Shown here piece by piece: positions 32,001-43,800 of a stretch of DNA of 64,000 bases. The stretch covers positions 131,328,792-131,392,791 of the forward strand of contig CM041084.1 in assembly GCA_023079485.1 (NCBI GenBank), read 5' to 3'. Made by a program: the position numbers and the translations under genes. The DNA is from Archilochus colubris (lineage: Eukaryota > Chordata > Aves > Apodiformes > Trochilidae). How positions within the stretch are numbered: the stretch's first letter is position 1; each line of letters starts with the position of its first letter. The notes under the pieces are model-generated. The model was not told the origin of the DNA. It was given only the letters and a program-made list of their open reading frames with translations, and did not search any database.

Positions 32001-34537
32001 GATTGCAGTTTTACTGAAAATTAGTCTCAAAGTTTTACAATCAGCATAGCTTTTCTGGACCCATCAAGATTAATCCTTCTGTTCAGTGCTACATTTATTA
32101 TTTGTGCTTCTTTGAAATTTGTTACAGTACTGTATGTTGTAACTTCAGGAATATAGACAAAAAGCTTTTTCTGAGCACACTGTAACAAGGCCTCAGCACC
32201 GTAACAATCACTCAAACCTTGAACACAAATTGTCTCTTTTCTCATGCCCTGCTAGAGCACTACTAGGCCTCTCCCATAGACTTTTCTGAATTTTTTTTAC
32301 TATGCTGCCATTAAATCAGGTTTAAAAGCATATTAAAAAAAGGCAGGAAATCATATATGAATGCGAGTCTGTCTGTCAAGGATGCTACTGCGAAGCTGCA
32401 CATCACTGATTTCTGATCTCAACACTTATCTCCTGGGTGAAGACAAAATATAGGAATCATTATTTTCTACCCAAGGATGTGCAGTTACCCTTCTTTCACA
32501 CTGTACACTGACTAAAATGCTAACTGGAAGCAATGCAGAGTAAGTTTAACATTGGAGTGCTAGTTCAAAAACATGTCAGGGCCTCCAACAATGGAATGAA
32601 AGGGCTGTTAACCACACTCATACACACCAGGGAAGGAGAGCCTGCATCCCTTGATATGAACTCAAAGCATACCAGCATGTTATTCTGTCCCATGCCAATA
32701 GATGAATTCTCCAGCTCTCAAGAGCCAACACACAAGCTATTCCGTAACAGACAGACATAAGTTCTCAATGACTGGAACAAATTTTTGTAAAAAAGCCATG
32801 AATGGTGATGAGTCCAACTAAAACCTGACAGATGGAAATCAGGAACAAAACTAGTAACATCATATAGAATCATAGAGTAGTTTAGGCTGGCAGTCACCTC
32901 CAGAGGTTATCTAATCCAGCCCCCTGCTCAAAAGAGATCTAATTAGATCAGGTTATGCAGGGACACGTTTATTTGGTTCCTGCATGCTTCCAAAGCTGAA
33001 GAGATTACAGCCTCTCTGGGTAGCCTCTTCCAGTACCCAACCACTCTCACGGTAAAAATAGTTTTTCCTAATAAATAAGGGAATTTTCCATGTTCCTGCT
33101 CTTGCCTTAAAAGTATTTACTTTCAAGCAGAAGCTGGTTCCACCTTTGCTATGTCCTCCATAGTCACATCTCCCTTTAGACTCTCCTCTGTGAGGCTGAA
33201 CAGATCCTGCTTGGTCAAACTGTCCTCCTATGTCACCTGTTCCAGCCCCTCCACCAGTCTGGTGGTCTCTACTGGAATCACGCCAGTAAGGCCATCTCTG
33301 TCTTGCACTGGTGAGCCCCAAACTAGGCACAGTACCTCAGATGTAGTCTTATAAGTGCAAAATAGAGAAAAAGGAGCACTTCTGCTGGACACACTGCTCA
33401 TGATAAAGCAAAGGACGTGCCCACACTATGATATGCAGTGAAGCGTTTAAATCCAAGCAAAAAAGTCTGCTTGGAAATGTAAGGCTTTAAATGTTATAGA
33501 ACTTCTCAGTGAGAGTTCAGTAATTGGTTCTGAGATCTTAAACACCCCTGTGTTTTCATTTAAAAATACAATCCAAAGATGGAGCAAAACATTTCAAACT
33601 CCATAAAAGAAAAAATGATAAAAGGGCAATATGTTTCTCTTATTAACAGCAGAATCAGTAGAGCGAAGAAAGAACATTTTCCTACAGAAAACCAAACAAG
33701 TTATGAGCTCTCTTCAAAACAATACCCCTACTGTTAGCAACTAAGACTGTTATAAAACAAAACCACTGTTATGCTTTGAGTGTTCAAAGTCTTGGGCATG
33801 GAGGTGAACTCTGCACACTGCCTTGAGACAATCCACCTGTTAAAACCAGAAGATGCTGCTTACTGCACCCCACGGTCACGGTGGCCTTGAAAGAGAGGCA
33901 AAAGCCTGGTCAGCTCCCTGATCCGCCTGGAAACAGCCTGAGGTACATTGTACAGTCCCTAGAAATGACAGATCAAGCTTTGGGATAGGGGGGAGAAAAG
34001 AACCCCAGACCGTCCCTTGCGGCCCACGGCCTGCTTATTCCAAGCCGTGGGGCTGCCCCACGAGGCAGCCGCAGACAGGCGTGGGCGAAGCCGCGCGGGC
34101 CCATCCGGCCCTGCCTTCCCTCAGTAAAACAGCCGGCGGCTCCCTGGCTGGGGAGCACCCAGCTCGGCCAGACCGCCGCACGTTCAGGACGAAGCTCGGT
34201 CTCCCCTGCAGCCCACAGCGGTGAGCCGGGGGGCGCCGGGCCCGGAGCTCTCCCGGAGCACCCACCGCCCGAGCAGGCGCCCCGGCCCCGCGGGAGCAGC
34301 CCCCGCCTTGCGGCTCTGGGCCCGCAGCCTCGCCGTCCCGGGTGGGGGTGCGGCGGGCGCGGCCTCACCTGCGAAGCGGATCTTGACGAGGTCGAGCGGG
34401 TGGAGCACCAGGGTGGAGACGAGGCCGCCGCCCAGCCCCGCCGCCAGGCTCTCCACCTGCACGTGCCGCAGCAGGGACCGCGCGGGCGGCGGCGCCCCCG
34501 GCTCCTCCACGGCGCACGCGGACCCCGGGTCGCCCAT
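19884..34537 (-). CDS. SLC25A32: Mitochondrial folate/FAD carrier
   Basis: Inner-membrane SLC25 carrier bringing folate, and by yeast FLX1 homology FAD, into mitochondria. Seven exons: 34537..34369, 30957..30807, 29748..29663, 28536..28376, 22378..22265, 21522..21377 and 20019..19884, giving 320 aa (human 315). Three carrier repeats are visible. Their signatures are PLDLVKIR (47-54), PIWVTKTR (145-152) and PYQVVRTR (249-256). Each is followed by an EG-x-x-G-Y-x-G loop (81-89, 182-190, 278-286). W147 in place of an acidic residue in the second motif is typical of the folate/FAD/NAD-type subfamily. W147 and R254 match human W142 and R249 with a five-residue offset. The start is the first ATG in frame; the divergent Ala/Pro-rich N-terminus precedes [11 protein letters not shown]. 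It shares a promoter with DCAF13 and ends tail to tail with CTHRC1. Confidence 0.97.
20262..20286. repeat. T-rich simple repeat
   Basis: T8-G-T14-type run in SLC25A32 intron 6. Seen from the transcribed strand it is an A-rich tract. Confidence 0.65.
21377..21522 (-). CDS. SLC25A32: SLC25A32 exon 6
   Basis: Codons 228-275 plus two bases, [15 protein letters not shown] through HRTW. It contains the third signature PYQVVRTR. Acceptor TTTTTAG, donor GTAGGC. Confidence 0.96.
21705..21874 (-). repeat. CR1 LINE fragment
   Basis: 'ggttgggttggaagggaactcaaagatcac'-like start, then 'gggcagagacacctcccaccagaccagg' and 'aacacttccagggagggggcagccac'. This is the reverse complement of CR1. The terminal ATCATAGAAT unit is missing. 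It ends next to a perfect hairpin (21875..21904). Confidence 0.9.
21875..21904. repeat. Perfect 13-bp inverted repeat
   Basis: TTTACAATGAATT, a TTGT loop, then AATTCATTGTAAA. Both 13-nt arms match exactly. It lies at the inner edge of a CR1 fragment in SLC25A32 intron 5. Confidence 0.9.
22265..22378 (-). CDS. SLC25A32: SLC25A32 exon 5
   Basis: Codons 190-227, [16 protein letters not shown] to DTKL, covering transmembrane helix 4 and the following loop. Acceptor TGTTATTTAG, donor GTAAGA, phase 0. Confidence 0.96.
23441..23503. repeat. AT-rich direct repeat
   Basis: A 21-bp unit beginning CTAATAATAATAGAAGC occurs at 23441 and again at 23483. The 21 bp between them are made of related ATCTAA/TAATCTAA words, so the whole block looks like a local expansion. 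Confidence 0.8.
23511..23688 (+). repeat. CR1 LINE 3' fragment
   Basis: Runs from 'ggaatgggctgcccaggg' through 'ggactcgatgatctctgagg' to the terminal ATTCTATGATTCTATGATC. It is an intact-looking, little-diverged CR1 3' end in SLC25A32 intron 4, antisense to the gene. Confidence 0.95.
28376..28536 (-). CDS. SLC25A32: SLC25A32 exon 4
   Basis: Completes G136, then codons 137-189 with the second signature (PIWVTKTR) and EGIRGLYK. Acceptor GTTCTCAG, donor GTAATA, phase 0. Confidence 0.97.
29663..29748 (-). CDS. SLC25A32: SLC25A32 exon 3
   Basis: Short 86-bp exon completing F107, then codons 108-135 ([11 protein letters not shown] ... SAAEA) plus one base. Acceptor TTTTCCAG, donor GTGAGT. Confidence 0.95.
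30730..30739. repeat. C10 homopolymer
   Basis: Ten C in a row in SLC25A32 intron 2, 67 bp beyond the exon 2 donor. Confidence 0.8.
30807..30957 (-). CDS. SLC25A32: SLC25A32 exon 2
   Basis: Completes V57 and runs to SWGLYFF plus two bases (codons 58-106). It contains the first matrix loop [12 protein letters not shown] and EGLRGLYQG. Acceptor CTTCCATAG, donor GTAAGTA. Confidence 0.96.
31790..31964 (+). repeat. Old CR1 LINE 3' fragment
   Basis: Diverged CR1-like text: 'ctggaaaaagttgccagaagaggcat', 'gaccctgagcaatctgatct' and a degraded end ACTCTATGATGCC. SLC25A32 intron 1. More decayed than the other copies. Confidence 0.75.
32867..33415 (-). repeat. CR1 LINE fragment, about 550 bp
   Basis: Starts ATAGAATCATAGAGTAG on the + strand. 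It then carries reverse-complement CR1 text, including 'agcctctctgggtagcctcttccag' and 'ctgctggacacactgctcatgat', typical of the ORF2 3' part. The reading frame is broken. SLC25A32 intron 1. Confidence 0.9.
34369..34537 (-). CDS. SLC25A32: SLC25A32 exon 1 (coding part)
   Basis: Codons 1-56 plus one base, from ATG at 34537..34535 to GCAG/GTGAGG. It carries transmembrane helix 1 and the first signature ([11 protein letters not shown]). The frame is open further upstream but contains no earlier ATG. Confidence 0.93.
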
Positions 34538-34726
34538 CGCCGGCGGCCAACGGCGGCAGCGCGCGGGCAGGGGGCGGGGCGAGGCGGCGCCTTCCTCCCC
34601 GCTCCTCCCCTCCCCCCTCCCTCCGCCTTCCTCCCGCTCCCGCCCGCCGCCCGCTGACAGCCGGACCCGGTCCCGGCACCGCGGCGAACAGAGTCGCGCG
34701 AGAACGGCGGGCCCGGAGCATCCGGT

Positions 34727-34732
34727 CACGTG
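34727..34732. promoter_or_regulatory. CACGTG E-box
   Basis: Palindromic E-box in GGTCACGTGGGG, 80 bp upstream of the DCAF13 ATG and 190 bp from the SLC25A32 ATG. Confidence 0.5.
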
Positions 34733-34734
34733 GG

Positions 34735-34746
34735 GGCGCGTGCGCG
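34735..34746 (-). promoter_or_regulatory. NRF1-like site
   Basis: The - strand reads CGCGCACGCGCC. This matches the NRF1 consensus YGCGCAYGCGCR at 11 of 12 positions. It lies just beside the E-box. Confidence 0.45.
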
Positions 34747-34811
34747 CGGGGTGGGCGGGGCCGCGTCTGCCGGTGGCGTGGAAGCGGCGGTGGCCGCGGA
34801 GCCGGGGCGGG

Positions 34812-34881
34812 ATGCGGGTGAAGGTGCTGAGCTACAACCCCGACGACTGCGTCCGCGAGACCAAGCTGGACCTCCAGCGCG
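34812..34881 (+). CDS. DCAF13: DCAF13 exon 1 (coding part)
   Basis: Codons 1-23 plus one base: [12 protein letters not shown] through LDLQR. The donor is G/GTGAGC, inside the CpG island. Confidence 0.96.
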
Positions 34882-37800
34882 GTGAGCGGGGCCCGGCCCG
34901 CCCGGGAGGGCCCAGGGCAGGGAGGGGAGGGCCCGGGCCGGGTGTCAGCCGGCACTGCCCCGCTGTGGAGCTGCCCCGGGGGAGGGTCCCAGGCAGCCGA
35001 GGGGTGAGGAGCCCCTGCCGGGCTGTGCTTTTTCCTCTCGGTCCCCGGCAGCGTGCTGTCGGCAGAGGAGGCCGTGACCGTCCCTGTGCGCATGCGCCCG
35101 GGCGGCCCTGCCCGCTCCTCTCTCGCCGTGTGGGGCTGCGGGGCCGCCCTGCCCGGTCCTGCCCTGCCCGGTCCGGGGCCCATGGGGTCTGTCCCCCGTG
35201 TGCGGGCGGTGGCCGCCCTGTCTGGGGGCCCGGAAGGAGCCCAGACCTGTCGTGCTGGCAGAATGCTAGAGATGGAATGCGGAGTTGGGGTCGGGGGTTA
35301 TCCCCTGTTCTGGTACTCCTAGTGTTAACTAGGTTATTCATTGTAATCTTGTACGTTTAGCACGTTTTCTTTGCAGATACAGCTCATCCCACTTCTTGTA
35401 TATCCTTTATTAAAACAGGCAAAAATCGCGTAGGTTTTAAACATTAATTTTAGATGTGGCAGCTGGTTGGTGTTGCCTGGTTGGCGAGGTGATGGCTTTG
35501 TGTGTTCAGTTCTGCTCGTTCTCCACAGAACTGACCATACACAGCGTGCAGTTTCACCTCTGTAACGTGATGAGGTTTGGGTTCTGCCTAGTTTAAAAAT
35601 AATTTTGTAAAATGGCCACCCTTCATCAGAAGGAGCAGACCTGAAACTCAGAGTGTCATGGATGCACTAAATCAAGGTGTTTTGAGCAGGATGATACACC
35701 TGTAGATTTTTAATTTGCACAGTCTTCATTATTTGATTGAATTGGATGTAGGTGGCTATGTTGTGTGAAGTGGCATTGTCTAGTGTCCTCTACTTATTTA
35801 AATGTAATAACATAATGTGGAAAGATATTATGGAAGTTCTCTACTGGAACTGTAGCTTAATGCATCTTAATTTTATGAGTGTGATTTGTGTGTAAGTTGC
35901 TAAATCAAATTCTGTGTTATATTAGAGTGATATCCAACTCAATTTCATTAGAGATCTTGAAGGTGTTGATATGCATCAAGTAATCTTTGGAAATGAGCTG
36001 ACTGAACTAAGTATTGGTTCTTTATGAATGATTTGTTGTCAGTCACCATCCTGGCTTTTCAAGTTTTTTGCACAAAACAGCCTTAAAGAGACAAAAGCCA
36101 GAAGCACATTGTCAGTATCTGCTGTCTTTCTCAATTTAAGGTGTAAGGTGTATCTGTGCAGGTGGATGCAGAGAGACCCTTGCTTGAAGCTTGTCAGGTG
36201 TAAATGCTTTGGCCTGGGAAACCAAATTAGAGCCAGTGCTAGCAGAGGAACAAACTAAAGAGTCTCATTTCAGAGACTGGATTGCAGCTGGCTCAAAATA
36301 AAGAGAGCAAAATGTTTTCTTTCTTTGTGCATATCCCTGTAGCTGTGTCCTTTCTGTGTGCTAGAGCTTAGTGTTAGGAAGTTAGTATTGTGGCTTTTTT
36401 TTTTTTTTAATCTTGTGGTTGTTCATTTGGGTTGGGGTTTTTGCATAGTAGTTGCACAATATCTGTAATTTACATTTAGTTTTGTAAATTCACATCTTCA
36501 TTAGCAGTATACCCTTGTAAAGGACATAATAATTTCAGAATTATCTCAGACTATTAACTTCTTAAATGAGAATGCTAATGATCCTGGGGGCCAATTTCAG
36601 AACAGTAGGAGTGGCAAGAATTCTCCCATAGCAGGAAGAATTCCTTGTTCACCTTACCTTGACCTGCACTGCACACCATGAGTTTCTAATGTCTGTTGTT
36701 TTTATTGCAGTTCCAAGGAACTATGACCCTGTATTGCACCCGTTTGAGGTTCCACGAGAGTACACAAGAGCTCTGAATGCAACAAAGCTAGAACGTGTGT
36801 TTGCAAAACCCTTTCTTGGCTCACTTGATGGCCACAGAGATGGAGTTAATTGCATGGCCAAACATCCTAAGAGTTTGTCTACAGTACTGTCTGGAGCTTG
36901 TGATGGAGAGGTAAAATGCAGTTCCAAATCACAGCAAACAAGATAATTTTTTTCCTTCTTTTCTTCTTTTTCTCTTCTTTTGTTTGTTTGTTTTTGGTTT
37001 TGGTTTTTCTCTTTTGTAATGCTCCTTGCCTGTATCATTTGTGTCTTTGCTAGCTTTGACACCCTGCCTTCTTTTAGAAAGTGCAACTTGTCAGGTTCAA
37101 GCCAGTGTTTCTCAGGCTGCAGGTTGTATCCTCCCAGAGCACATAGTTTCAAAATCTTCAGGCAGCAGCTTTCAGCTGTTCAGCTTTGAGCAGCAGGTGC
37201 TACCTTCAGTTCCTTCAGACAAAGCAGTGAATGTGTTTGCAGTCCATAGTGATTGCTTTTTGCTGCCCAGGCAGCTTCCCTTTACCTTGAAGAAGTTAAA
37301 GTGCTGCAGATTCAGGAGTTTACATAAAGTCAGATCACAGAATCATAGAACAGTTTGGGCTGAAGGGGAGCTCAAAGATCATATAGTTCCAACTCCCCTG
37401 CCATGGGCAGGGACACCTCCCACTAGACCAGGTTGCTCAAATTCCCACCCGTTCTGGCCCTGAACACTTTCAGGGAGTGAGCATCAAGAGCATCTCTGGG
37501 CAAGTGGCCGGGGGGCACACAGCAAAAACTATGTGGAATAATAATTCCACAATAATTATTATTAAAAATAATAAATGAGAGGTTGCCTAAAAAATCCTAA
37601 CCCTGTGTTTGTTAGATTATTTTTTCTAAATATTACAAGTAGCAAGCAAGAGCATTTTTATTGGAGTCAGTTGGAGAAAAAAATTGCCTTTTTTATTTTC
37701 TCTGTCCCATTGTTAATTTGATAGTATCTACGTTTTAAAGATGTCTTCAGTGTAGCTGATTGCTTTCTGCTTTTGCTAGGAAGTATGTGTGTCATTTAAG

Positions 37801-40800
37801 TGTAGTGTAAGGGAGATTAGCCTTTTTGAAGAGGAGAGGAATAAACTTACATGAAAATTGGCAAGATTTTTTATCCACTGGTTGAGTGAGTAAAGCACTA
37901 GGTATTATCAATACATACAAATATAAAAACTGGCCTCCACTTTTTTTTTGAGTAAGCCCAAATGCTTTGTCACTAACACCTCCGAGAGTTGTACATCTGT
38001 ATAGAATATAATACAACAACTGGACTGGAAATGTTCTTTTCCAAAGGCTATTTCCATGTGCTTTTTAATCTTTGGAGAGGTGTTTTTTTTCTAAAATGAA
38101 CACTGCTGATCTCTTTCAGCAGGAATTGTAGTTCAAAAGTAAGAGAATGCAAAAACATGGTAAGTGTGCTGCTTGGGTGTGGGAAAGCAGTAAGAAGAAG
38201 AGAGCAGCACTTTTTTTTTTTTTTTTTTTTTTTGAGAAGGGAATAATTGTTTTTAACATTATAACATTAACATTGTCCAAGCTAGCTATGCCATTTTGTT
38301 ACAACATGTGATCTCTTGTACACGAAAACTTTAAAACCCCCAGAATTTTCTCTTTAAAATAATTTGTTTTGTTGTTTAAATAAAAAGAGTTTTTTCTGTT
38401 TTTAACAGGTTAAAATTTGGAACTTGACCAAGCGACAGTGCATTCGAACCATACAAGCCCACGAAGGCTTTGTTCGAGGCATGTGCACTCGTTTCTGTGG
38501 TACATCATTCTTTACTGTAAGTATAAGGTGTCTCCTTAATACAGTGTAGCAGTACAGAGTGCCTGTTCACCATCTGTTTGCCATTGAGCAACTTACCCTC
38601 TGGTGTACAAGATTTAAATATTGTATGAATGTGTCAGTGAACATGAAAACTGTTCCTGATGAAAATTTTTTTTTCGTGTGATGATATTGCTTCAAGGCTA
38701 TGGAAAGGATAAATACCAAACAGTTGCTAGTGGGTGCTTGTGTAACTGGCTTTCATTAAAGAGGTAGGTAAATCACTGACAAAAAAGTAGATAGGTAAAG
38801 TTCATAAAGACATGCAAACACTTAAAAAGTAACAATTTTCATACCTTAATTAACAATGGTTCAGGTTGAGTTAATTATGTTTCCTAAGGGTATATTAAAG
38901 CTTTATTAACTTATATCAGCCACAACTGATTCAGTTGCGTGTAAACCATCTGGAAATAGTATGTCTTCCTGTTTGCATTAAAAGAATTCTAAGAATTGGT
39001 TTGGAAGAGTGGAGTGCCCTGAGGTTTTGCTTCTTTTGAGCTGGACATATCCAGGGGACTGCACAGCCGTGTAGAATCTTGTGCTGGCGTAGTGCAAGAA
39101 GTAGCATGGAGTTAGGAACAGGGACCTGGAGCAACTGAGGTGGAAAGTGCTTTTTAACTGTTCCCATGCTCATTAAAATGATTTGCAGTTCAAGGTGCCA
39201 TTTGATTAAGAATCACAAAATGCATCCTAGAAAAATAGTCATCACTCCAGCTCACCTTTTTTATTATTTGACTCTGGAAGTATCTCTTTTGGAAACTGGA
39301 AAAGCTCTGTGGATTAGGATGAAGACAACTGAATAGGTGAAGGCAGGGTGGCAGTGGTGAAACAGTGGAAGACAGGAAATCAGTCACCTCCTTTCACAAG
39401 CAGGCACATTCCCAGACAGTTTCTGAGCAGCAGTCGTATTGGAAGAGCCATCCTCATTGCCTTCCCTTTTTTCTTCCATTACTCCAGTTTTTATGAGCAT
39501 GATGTTACGTGGTATGGCATACCTCCTTAACCTGTTCAGGTCATCTGTTGTGCCTGTGTCCTGCCCACACGAAGTCCACTTGCTGATGGGGGAGGCAGGG
39601 CTGATGACTGATAGAGCAGAGGGGCAGAAAATGCCTTGACACTGTGCAAGCACTGTTCAGCAGCAGCCAAAACATCAGTGCCTCCTCAGCACTGTTTCAG
39701 CCTCACATCCAAAACACCCTGCCATGTGGGCTGCAATAAAGGATGTAAACTCTGTTCCAAGCTGATGATGTACATGTACCTTCTCAGTTTACAGCACAAT
39801 ATTTTGACAAGAACTAATCTTCAGCTTGGAGTTATGAAAGTGAATAGGCAAGAGAAGAGCACTTCTGTGTTATGACATAGATGATTCTCTTTTGAAAGGC
39901 TACCTGTACTTACTTGCAAAGCACATCTGGTAAAATAATGTATTTACAGAAAACAGTACATGATTTCTCCAATATTTTCAGGTTGGTGATGACAAAACTG
40001 TGAAACAGTGGAAAATGCAAAGTCCGGAATATGGAGAGGAAGAAGAGCCTATTCATACAATTCTTGGAAAGGTAGTAAATCTCAAGTTTTGATTTTCCCA
40101 CAACTCTTCTTTTAAATAGTTTGAACAAGTTCTTATGAGAGAAATAGTTTGATATCACATGTTATCATGAGTTGTAATGTAATGGCTTCAAATTTGATAA
40201 CAGCACTTCTAAGGTATCTTCAAGTTTTTATTTATTTTACATGTAATCAGAAAGGAATGTCTCAAATGTCATCAGAGACAACTTAGTTCTGTCTGTGCTA
40301 ATAATCCCTTGCCTGCAAACTGGTCAGGTATTTCTGTAGTCTCTTTCTCTTCAGACATGTGTTGTCAGTGCTTACTCTTACTCTGCATTAAGTAACTTTC
40401 TTTTCATACCAATACATCTCAACCATTTAATTAAAAATTAATTTTGTATCTTTACAAAAGCAGATAAAAAATATGTACTTCAGCACATTCAATTTATTAT
40501 AAGCTTATTCAAAGAATAAAATACTTTTTGTATTTAGATAATTAGACAGAACAATAATTAAAAAGAATTTCAGTGGAATCTGTTCAGGTGCCCATTGAAA
40601 ATTTTCAGTTGTACCCTTAAAATTCCCATTTGCTTTGAAGTCAGCCAGGACTTTGTAAATGAACTTCTAATGCTAACTTCATTGTAAACTAATAAGAAAT
40701 GCTTGCATGCATGTGAACTGGGGACACAGAAAGCCAACCTATTGTGTAAGGGCACATCTGTTAAAATTTAGTTTCTGTTAGTGGTGGTGACCTGGCAGAC

Positions 40801-43800
40801 CTGTAATGATATTTTTTGCAACAGAACATATTGACAGCCTGGTGTATTTATTTATTAGTTGGTTTTGTAAACTTTTTTTTGTTTTCCTTTTAAAGACAGT
40901 GTATACAGGAATTGATCACCACTGGAAGGAAGCTGTTTTTGCCACCTGTGGCCATCAAGTGGACATTTGGGATGAGCAAAGAACAAGTCCCATGTGTTCT
41001 CTGACGTGGGGTTTTGATAGCATAAGCAGTGTAAAATTTAATCCCATTGAGGTAATGTTTCTCTTGTATAATGGAAGTCAATATATTACTTGAAAAGTAT
41101 ATGATCTAAATGCTATTAGCACTGTCTTTAATGGCTTTTTCCAAATTTAGATTTTAATGTGTTTTAATATAATATTTACAGGGGTATATACATATATTTT
41201 TATGACTACGTTGCTTTGGAATATGTTACCATAAATTTTAATCCTTTTATGTTTTGTCTCTGTTAGTGGGGGAGAGGAGGAATAAAAGAAGGGTGGTCTC
41301 TCTCCTGCCCACATCCATATATATCCCATACCTCAGTCATACAGAGTAGCAGTTACATGGCAGTGGAACTCCCATTTGTTCTGTACTTACTGTGACCAAG
41401 ACTTCTCCCCCTCTCCTTGGCAAAACAATTGCATTTGATTTGCACAGTCCCTATACACCTCTTGGGTGGGCTGTGTTTGTAGATGGAATTGTTTATGAGG
41501 AATTACTTATTATTCGTGACATAGATAATTCTGAATCTTATAGGAAAAGCTACATAGAATGTTTGTGCTGAATAATTATCTGCACAGAAAGGACCATTAA
41601 TGTATTTTCTTGAAAAGGAACTATTTGACTGCCAGCTTTGTGAAATAGCTTGGGTATCTAATGTAAACTGTTGGTTGTACTCTAGGAAGTTTCTAGAAGT
41701 AACCATACACACTGTTTTTTATTTTAGACATACCTCTTGGGAAGCTGTGCCTCTGACAGAAATATTGTACTCTATGACATGAGAAAATCAACTCCATTAA
41801 AAAAGGTAATAGTTTTCTCTTTAATAGAAGTTTATGGCACTAATAATCATACTAAATATGTAAGTAGTCTGTACCTGTGGATGACAGAAGAGGAATGGAA
41901 GCTCTGAACTGTGGGTTCACTGAGTTTTTATCATCTGATTTTGAGTCTTTTAAGTAAGTTTGAATTAATGTTGGGATTTAAACCATGCAGAGGTAGAAAG
42001 GATCTTTTCTGCATTCAAATGGGCTGTCATGCCTACTCTGGTTTAATTCTTGATAAAGTGCCTGACCTGACAGAAATTACTTTATGTTCCTGTGTTGTAT
42101 TCTGTCTGTGTGGTTTGGTGTTTTTTACTTTTTAATTTTTTTTTAATTATTCTTTTTTCTCCTCCTTACCAGAAGGAAAGAAGGTAACTGTTAAGGCATT
42201 TCCTTTCCACCACTGGAGAGTCTTGCTCTGCCTTTGAAAAGTTCTCTTCTTTTGCATGGGGATAACCCCTCCCCCATGCTCCCAATATAAACTTTCAGAA
42301 ATCCTTTGTGGTGGAATTAAAATTTTATTTGTATGGGGAATTTACCAATGACATGAAATTTCTTATTTATCTTTAAGAGATAAATGTATGTTTTTATCTA
42401 AACCAATAAGCTAGTAATTCATACTTATGTGTTCATTTTGGTCAGGCTCAGTTGTTTTGAGTGCTAGAACTACCTTAAGAATTTATTTGAAATACAACAT
42501 TCTGACTTGTGAACTCAATATCCTTCTGGTATGTTATGTGTTTTCTGCAATGAAAAATTCTTGGTCTGATATACACAAGAACACTACAGTAGTTCATAAC
42601 TTAATTATAAAATAGGACTGTTGTTGGCATAGCAATTTTCTTTCTCTTCCTGTATCCAAACAGTTTTTAATTGAACTGCATTTGGGCCACTGAGACAGTG
42701 CACCTAAAAAATTGTCAGCAATTCCAGATGGAGACCCAAATGTCAAAATGAGCACAGCCAGTGCTATAGATCTGTAGTTACAAACTGATAGGATATAGTT
42801 TCAGTCTTGGTGAAATAAGTTTAGTCTAACAGGATTTTACATACATGAATGTGCTAAACATATAAAAGTTCCTGCTGCATTTGTTTTTTGAAAATGAGCA
42901 GTATTTAGCACATAGATTTAATAGTAAACAAGTTAATATCATATAGGAAATGAATACTTAAAGGAGAATGAGAATCATGAGAATGTGCACACACATAAAA
43001 TGACAATCTTGTTTTGAGGAGGGGGTGTTCAGTAGAGGTCATAGTTATTAATTTGCTTTGAGACTGTGTTCATTATTGTAAAAGTTACAGTTGTACAACT
43101 CTTCTGTGTATGGAAATTTATGGTGTTTGGTATAGAAAGCTGAGAACAAAAATAATTTTGGAGTACTGTAACACTGAACACCCACATTTCAGGATTCTCA
43201 AGCATGATTATGGCTGACCTGGAGCATTGTGGAAAACCCTCTTTAGGTTTGTTAGTAAGTTGCTCTGCAATTATACGTCTACTTTGTGTCAGGCAAACTA
43301 TGGGAATTTTAAAATACCATAGTTAAAAGCTCTTTAAAGACTTGCAGAAGCTGAAGCTGTTGTGTTGTACCAGGTGTCAGATGAGACATCCTCCCTGCTT
43401 CCCCTTCTCACAGAGGGGCCCAGCTGTTCCTGCCACAGCTGTCCTCCCTGGTGGGGGCATCTGACTTCATCTACTTAATACCTCTTGTCTAATCCACTTG
43501 TAGCAAAGTAGAAGTGTCTTTCTAGGCTGCCACGGGCTGCCTGCCTCCCACTTCTGGTGAAACTGGCATCTTTGTAGCCATCTGTGTATTAGCAGCAAGC
43601 GGGTGAATGGGTAGCAAATGATTCACTGTTGATGCAGTGAGTGGTGGGCAGATTACAAGCGGGAACTTCCGCACACATTGCTTGGGATTTCAACAAGAAA
43701 TGGCAACTGTCCTGAAGAATTCATGAACTGCAATTTCAGAGATGAAAGGGATAGTAATAAATGGGAGAACATAAAAGTCTTATGTTGCTTTACAAATGCT

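Larger units (their letters stand above)
34538..34811. promoter_or_regulatory. Bidirectional promoter of SLC25A32 and DCAF13
   Basis: The 274 bp between the two start codons must hold both 5' UTRs and the core promoter. Visible sites: GC box GGGGCGGGGC at 34571..34580, E-box CACGTG at 34727..34732, an NRF1-like site at 34746..34735 (- strand), and GGGCGGGG at 34753..34760. There is no TATA box. A MYC/USF-type E-box with NRF1 fits joint control of a mitochondrial carrier and a ribosome-assembly gene. Binding itself is inference. Confidence 0.8.
34020..35280. promoter_or_regulatory. CpG island over the SLC25A32/DCAF13 divergent start
   Basis: A strongly G+C- and CpG-rich block covers SLC25A32 exon 1, the 274-bp spacer, DCAF13 exon 1 and the start of both first introns. 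Long open frames on both strands here are a by-product of low A+T content. Confidence 0.85.

Noticed and set aside
34538..34729. N-terminal extension of SLC25A32
   Set aside because: The frame is open upstream of 34537 but contains no ATG (its first codon is GTG), so the ATG at 34537 is the start.
34184..35360. Long frames on both strands around the SLC25A32/DCAF13 starts (up to 379 codons)
   Set aside because: CpG-island shadows. Only the short segments ending at the exon 1 donors are coding.
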